From Firmicutes bacterium CAG:170 (GTDB lineage Bacteria; Bacillota; Clostridia; Oscillospirales; Oscillospiraceae), in NCBI GenBank assembly GCA_000436735.1, contig FR887205.1, positions 11,385-17,923 of the forward strand: DNA of 6,539 bases. Direction: 5' to 3'. Positions 3,820 to 6,539 of this stretch are shown here, one piece after another (the stretch's first letter is position 1; each line of letters opens with the position of its first letter). The notes beneath the pieces are model-generated. The model did not search any database. It was not told where the DNA came from and was given only the letters and a program-made list of their open reading frames with translations. Made by a program: the position numbers and the translations under genes.

Positions 3820-6077
3820 CAATACCCTTCCGCGTCGAAATCGACCAGCTGTGTGTCATATTCCTCGCCATCCACAAATATGGTCACGAGCTTGATGCCG
3901 CTTCCCTTGACCGGCAGCTCCAGATCGCGCCCGATATTCTTGCTCATATCGACCTCAAACGGCTCAATCTGAATTTCGCCGCCAACCATGACGTAGACCT
4001 CATAGATTCCATCGCCGGACGGCATCTGTACATGCAGGATCACGTCCGTAACCGCCGCCTCCGTGACGGTCACGCAGATCATCTCCGAGTAGGCAAACGA
4101 CGTCTCGTCGCCGACCGTGTTCACAACCTTGCAGAAATAATAGTAAGTTCCGGGTGTTTCGGTGCTGACGCTGCATGCAGCGCGGCTTCCGACCAGAACG
4201 CCGTCGTCAGTGCTGCCGCTGGGCGTCTGATACCACGCATAGCTCAGAACGCCGTCGTCTGTGGACTGTGCCTCGACCTCCAGGGTAAGTGTTTCGCCAC
4301 GCGTGACCGTCGTATCCGTAGACTGCGAAATGATCGCTGGCGTCTCAGCGTCAGCCGGGCCCTTGGATATCTGCAAATTTATGACCGTCTCTCTCCGAAC
4401 CTCCTCGTCCGGGTCGATGCTCTGGAATGTGACCGTCCCCTCCGGGAGGTCGCTCTCTACCGCCGTCGCGCTCCCGACGCTCAGACCCTTGGCCTCGATC
4501 AATGCCTTTGCATTCTCGACCGTCATGCCGACGAGCGACGGCACGCGCACCAGATCCGCCGCCGTTCCGAGACTGACGTAGATGTTCACAACCTGTCCCT
4601 CTGTCAGCGGCTCGTCCTTTGCAGGCTCCGTGCGGATCACATAGCCGTCCGTCACAACGTCGCTTTCCTCATAGATGGGATTCGCCGTCACGGGAATGCT
4701 CATCGTATTGAGCGAGGTCAGCGCATTCTGGAGCGTCATGTTGACCAGATCCGGCATTTTCTTCTCCTCCGCGCCGGAGGAGACGATCAGTCCGACCGTC
4801 GAGCCAACCTTGACGGTGCGGCCGGGCGCCGGGGACTGGTCAAGAATGTAGCCGTAGGCATATTCATCGCTTGCGCGCCATTCCTGGATCTCGATCTTGA
4901 AATTCGGATAGTCGCTGAGCTTCAATTCGTCATAATTCGCCTCGATCAGCGTCGGAACAACGTCCTCCTCTGTTTTGGTAAACAGATCGGACACGAAATA
5001 ATTGTACAGGAAATAGACGATACCCAAAATCGCCAGCACGATGCAGACGATCCCGGCGGTCACGGCGATGCGGCTGCTCTTGCGCGCCTCGCTGGAGCCT
5101 TCCTTCTCCCGCTTCTCGGGCATTTTTACCGGCTCCGTTCGCGGCTGACGCTGCGGACGCTCCGTCTCCTGCCGCTGTGGGCGGTCGGGCGTATTCAGGA
5201 GCTGTGCAAAATCCATGCCGTCACGCGGGGCGGTAAAATCGAAGGTCATATTCGGGTCGCGGCGGAATTTTTCCAGATCCTCGAGCATCTCCGTCGCGCT
5301 GGAATAGCGCTTGTCCCGATCCGCCGTCATGGCGTGCATCGTGATCTGCTCCAGTCCGACCGGGATCGACGGATTGAGCTGACGCGGCGGGATAGCCTTC
5401 GCGTTGATGTGCTGGATGGCGACGGAGACCGGCGTATCGCCGTCAAAGGGCGGCCGTCCGGTCAGCATCTCATACATCACGACACCGAGCGAGTACAGAT
5501 CCGTCCGCGCATCCACATGCGCGCCCTTGGCCTGCTCCGGCGAAATGTAGTGTACCGAGCCGAGCGCCTCGCGCGTAAGCGTGCTCTGAGCAGACGCCAT
5601 CTGCGCAATGCCGAAGTCTGCGACCTTGACGCTGCCATCCTTGAGCACCATGATGTTGTGCGGCTTGATGTCGCGGTGGATAATGCCGCGGCTGTGCGCG
5701 TGCTCGAGCGCCTTTGCGATCTGCGTGGCAAAATGCAGCGCCTCGCGCCAGTTGAGCACCTGCTTCTGCTCCATATACTGCTTGAGCGTAATGCCGTCGA
5801 TCAGCTCCATAACGATATAGTCCACATTCTCGGAATGGGACACGTCATAGACGCTCACGATGTTTGGATGGGACATCATGGCGACGGCCTGCGACTCGGC
5901 ATGGAAGCGGCGGCGGAACTCCTCGTCCTTCGAAAGCTCCTCCTTGAGTATCTTGATGGCGACGAGGCGGTTCAGGCGGTTGCAGCGCGCCTTGTATACG
6001 ACGGCCATGCCGCCGGAGCCGATCATCTCCAATATTTCGTAGCGATCATCCAATAGCCTGCCTATGTAGTTATCCAT
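3819..6077 (-). CDS. prkC: PASTA-domain Ser/Thr protein kinase (PrkC/Stk1 family) with an extra Ig-like domain
   Basis: A membrane kinase of 752 residues. The cytoplasmic Hanks-type domain (about 10-272) has the glycine loop IGSGGMAVVY (19-28), catalytic Lys42, HRDIKPHN (134-141), DFG (154-156) and the activation-segment end GSVHYISPE (173-181), so it should be active. A charged, Pro/Arg/Gln-rich linker (about 296-335) leads to one membrane helix (about 337-359). Outside the cell are three PASTA repeats (about 372-435, 438-504 and 508-573), which bind muropeptide or lipid II in this family. Then comes an Ig-like domain (about 578-672, Trp615 and Tyr-Phe-Cys649), and a final beta-rich tail (about 675-752) like the C-terminal Ig-fold of other PrkC proteins. 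At 752 residues it is longer than B. subtilis PrkC (about 648), and the inserted Ig-like domain accounts for this. The ATG at 6075-6077 has AAAGGAG 6 nt upstream. In this family the kinase governs growth, cell-wall synthesis and spore germination. Confidence 0.96.
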   Translation of the reverse strand: MDNYIGRLLDDRYEILEMIGSGGMAVVYKARCNRLNRLVAIKILKEELSKDEEFRRRFHAESQAVAMMSHPNIVSVYDVSHSENVDYIVMELIDGITLKQYMEQKQVLNWREALHFATQIAKALEHAHSRGIIHRDIKPHNIMVLKDGSVKVADFGIAQMASAQSTLTREALGSVHYISPEQAKGAHVDARTDLYSLGVVMYEMLTGRPPFDGDTPVSVAIQHINAKAIPPRQLNPSIPVGLEQITMHAMTADRDKRYSSATEMLEDLEKFRRDPNMTFDFTAPRDGMDFAQLLNTPDRPQRQETERPQRQPRTEPVKMPEKREKEGSSEARKSSRIAVTAGIVCIVLAILGIVYFLYNYFVSDLFTKTEEDVVPTLIEANYDELKLSDYPNFKIEIQEWRASDEYAYGYILDQSPAPGRTVKVGSTVGLIVSSGAEEKKMPDLVNMTLQNALTSLNTMSIPVTANPIYEESDVVTDGYVIRTEPAKDEPLTEGQVVNIYVSLGTAADLVRVPSLVGMTVENAKALIEAKGLSVGSATAVESDLPEGTVTFQSIDPDEEVRRETVINLQISKGPADAETPAIISQSTDTTVTRGETLTLEVEAQSTDDGVLSYAWYQTPSGSTDDGVLVGSRAACSVSTETPGTYYYFCKVVNTVGDETSFAYSEMICVTVTEAAVTDVILHVQMPSGDGIYEVYVMVGGEIQIEPFEVDMSKNIGRDLELPVKGSGIKLVTIFVDGEEYDTQLVDFDAEGY
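4194..4259. repeat. 15-nt direct repeat within the prkC Ig-like domain
   Basis: CAGAACGCCGTCGTC occurs at 4194-4208 and again at 4245-4259, 51 nt (17 codons) apart and in the same reading frame. The encoded protein shows STDDGVL twice, at residues 605-611 and 622-628. Flanking codons differ (the two Ser-Thr pairs use different codons), so it is either an old duplication or convergence of loop sequence. Confidence 0.6.
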
Positions 6078-6161
6078 AAGTAGCTCCTTTACCAGAATTC
6101 CGTCTCAAGCGGCGGACGGCCGCCGTTTCCGCGCCCGGCGCATAGCCTCCGGCGCGGCTGC
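6078..6161. other. Spacer between phosphatase and kinase genes, with two GC-rich inverted repeats
   Basis: The 84-nt gap holds two inverted repeats: GGCGG/CCGCC around a 4-nt loop (6111-6124) and CGCGCC/GGCGCG (6130-6156). Neither is followed by a T-run on the minus strand, so they are not classical terminators. The kinase ribosome site AAAGGAG lies at 6084-6090. I see no convincing promoter. The phosphatase and kinase genes are usually much closer than this. Confidence 0.45.
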
Positions 6162-6539
6162 TCAGATCACGGCCAGCGTCACGGTCACATTGTCCGGCGC
6201 GCCGCGGTTTTTCGCAATGGCAAGCAGGCGTTCGCAACAGGTGCTTTTTTTCAGCCCGTGCGCCACCTCGAACAGCATCTCCTGATCGGCCATCTCGTTG
6301 GAGAGGCCGTCGGAGCAAAGCAGGATGCAGTCGTCCTTTTTCAGCTCCTGCACATAAATGTCGCCCTCCACCTGCGGCTCCGTGCCGACGGCGCGGGTGA
6401 TCAGATTCTTTCCCGGGTAATTTTTTGCCTGCTCGCGGGTCAGCTCCCCGCGCTGCACCATCAGCTCTACGACGGAGTGGTCGCAGCTGAGCTGGCGGAC
6501 GCCCTGCTGGGAAAAGTGATAGGCGCGGCTGTCGCCGAC
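6162..6539 (-). CDS. stp: PP2C-family Ser/Thr phosphatase, C-terminal half (runs off the window)
   Basis: The frame is open to the window edge and gives the last 125 residues, about half of a normal single-domain PP2C (roughly 240). The visible motifs are VGDSRAY at the very start of the fragment, DHSVVELMVQRGELT, the metal-binding CSDGLSNEM and the closing GAPDNVTV, in which Asp is the usual metal ligand. In Firmicutes this phosphatase (PrpC/Stp) is manganese-dependent, sits beside the PASTA kinase and removes phosphate from the kinase and its substrates. The true start lies beyond 6539; an internal ATG at 6459-6461 is not the start because the PP2C motifs continue upstream of it. It lies 84 nt before prkC and is probably in the same operon. 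Confidence 0.96.
   Translation of the reverse strand, partial: VGDSRAYHFSQQGVRQLSCDHSVVELMVQRGELTREQAKNYPGKNLITRAVGTEPQVEGDIYVQELKKDDCILLCSDGLSNEMADQEMLFEVAHGLKKSTCCERLLAIAKNRGAPDNVTVTLAVI

Noticed and set aside
3061..3972. A 303-codon open frame on the plus strand opposite rsgA
   Set aside because: The minus strand carries complete RsgA motifs. The plus-strand product is low-complexity in feel and crosses the rsgA-prkC junction.
4032..6056. A 674-codon open frame on the plus strand opposite prkC
   Set aside because: It is the antisense shadow of a GC-rich gene. The minus strand has all kinase and PASTA motifs in order, while the plus-strand product is Arg/His/Leu-rich with no recognisable domain.

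Overview
The window looks like the chromosome of an endospore-forming, GC-rich Firmicute of class Clostridia, possibly of the Oscillospirales type. SpoIVA and SpoVM mark a spore former. SipL (SPOCS/DUF3794 domains plus a C-terminal LysM) is known from Clostridia rather than Bacilli. All supported genes are on the minus strand, so transcription runs from high to low coordinates. No mobile element, tRNA, rRNA or CRISPR is visible.

Upstream block (6539 to about 2774): the C-terminal half of a PP2C-type Ser/Thr phosphatase (stp/prpC), then a PASTA-domain Ser/Thr kinase (prkC), then the ribosome-assembly GTPase rsgA, whose start overlaps the kinase stop in TGATG. A strong intrinsic terminator at 2774-2815 closes this block. 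Phosphatase and kinase form a reversible phosphorylation pair reading the cell surface, and RsgA-type GTPases are known kinase substrates in Bacillus.

Downstream block (about 2740 to 1): a 50-residue two-helix membrane protein (2542-2694), a 26-codon gene with a TTG start that I identify as spoVM (2412-2492), sipL (846-2348), an intrinsic terminator with a UUCG-type loop (801-834), and the N-terminal half of spoIVA (1-728, GTG start). SpoVM, SpoIVA and SipL form the base on which the spore coat is built: SpoVM marks the curved forespore membrane, SpoIVA polymerises on it using ATP, and SipL binds SpoIVA through its LysM domain. Having the three genes next to each other is the most notable point of the window.

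Two fairly good sigma-E-like promoter matches lie before spoIVA and sipL, and a weaker one before the small membrane gene. All have a 14-nt spacer, which fits mother-cell expression during sporulation. The order phosphatase-kinase-rsgA-...-spoVM recalls Bacillus subtilis prpC-prkC-cpgA-rpe-thiN-spoVM, but rpe and thiN are missing here and the coat-base genes follow instead. Longer gene-free stretches are limited to 2695-2919, which holds the terminator and one weak promoter candidate.
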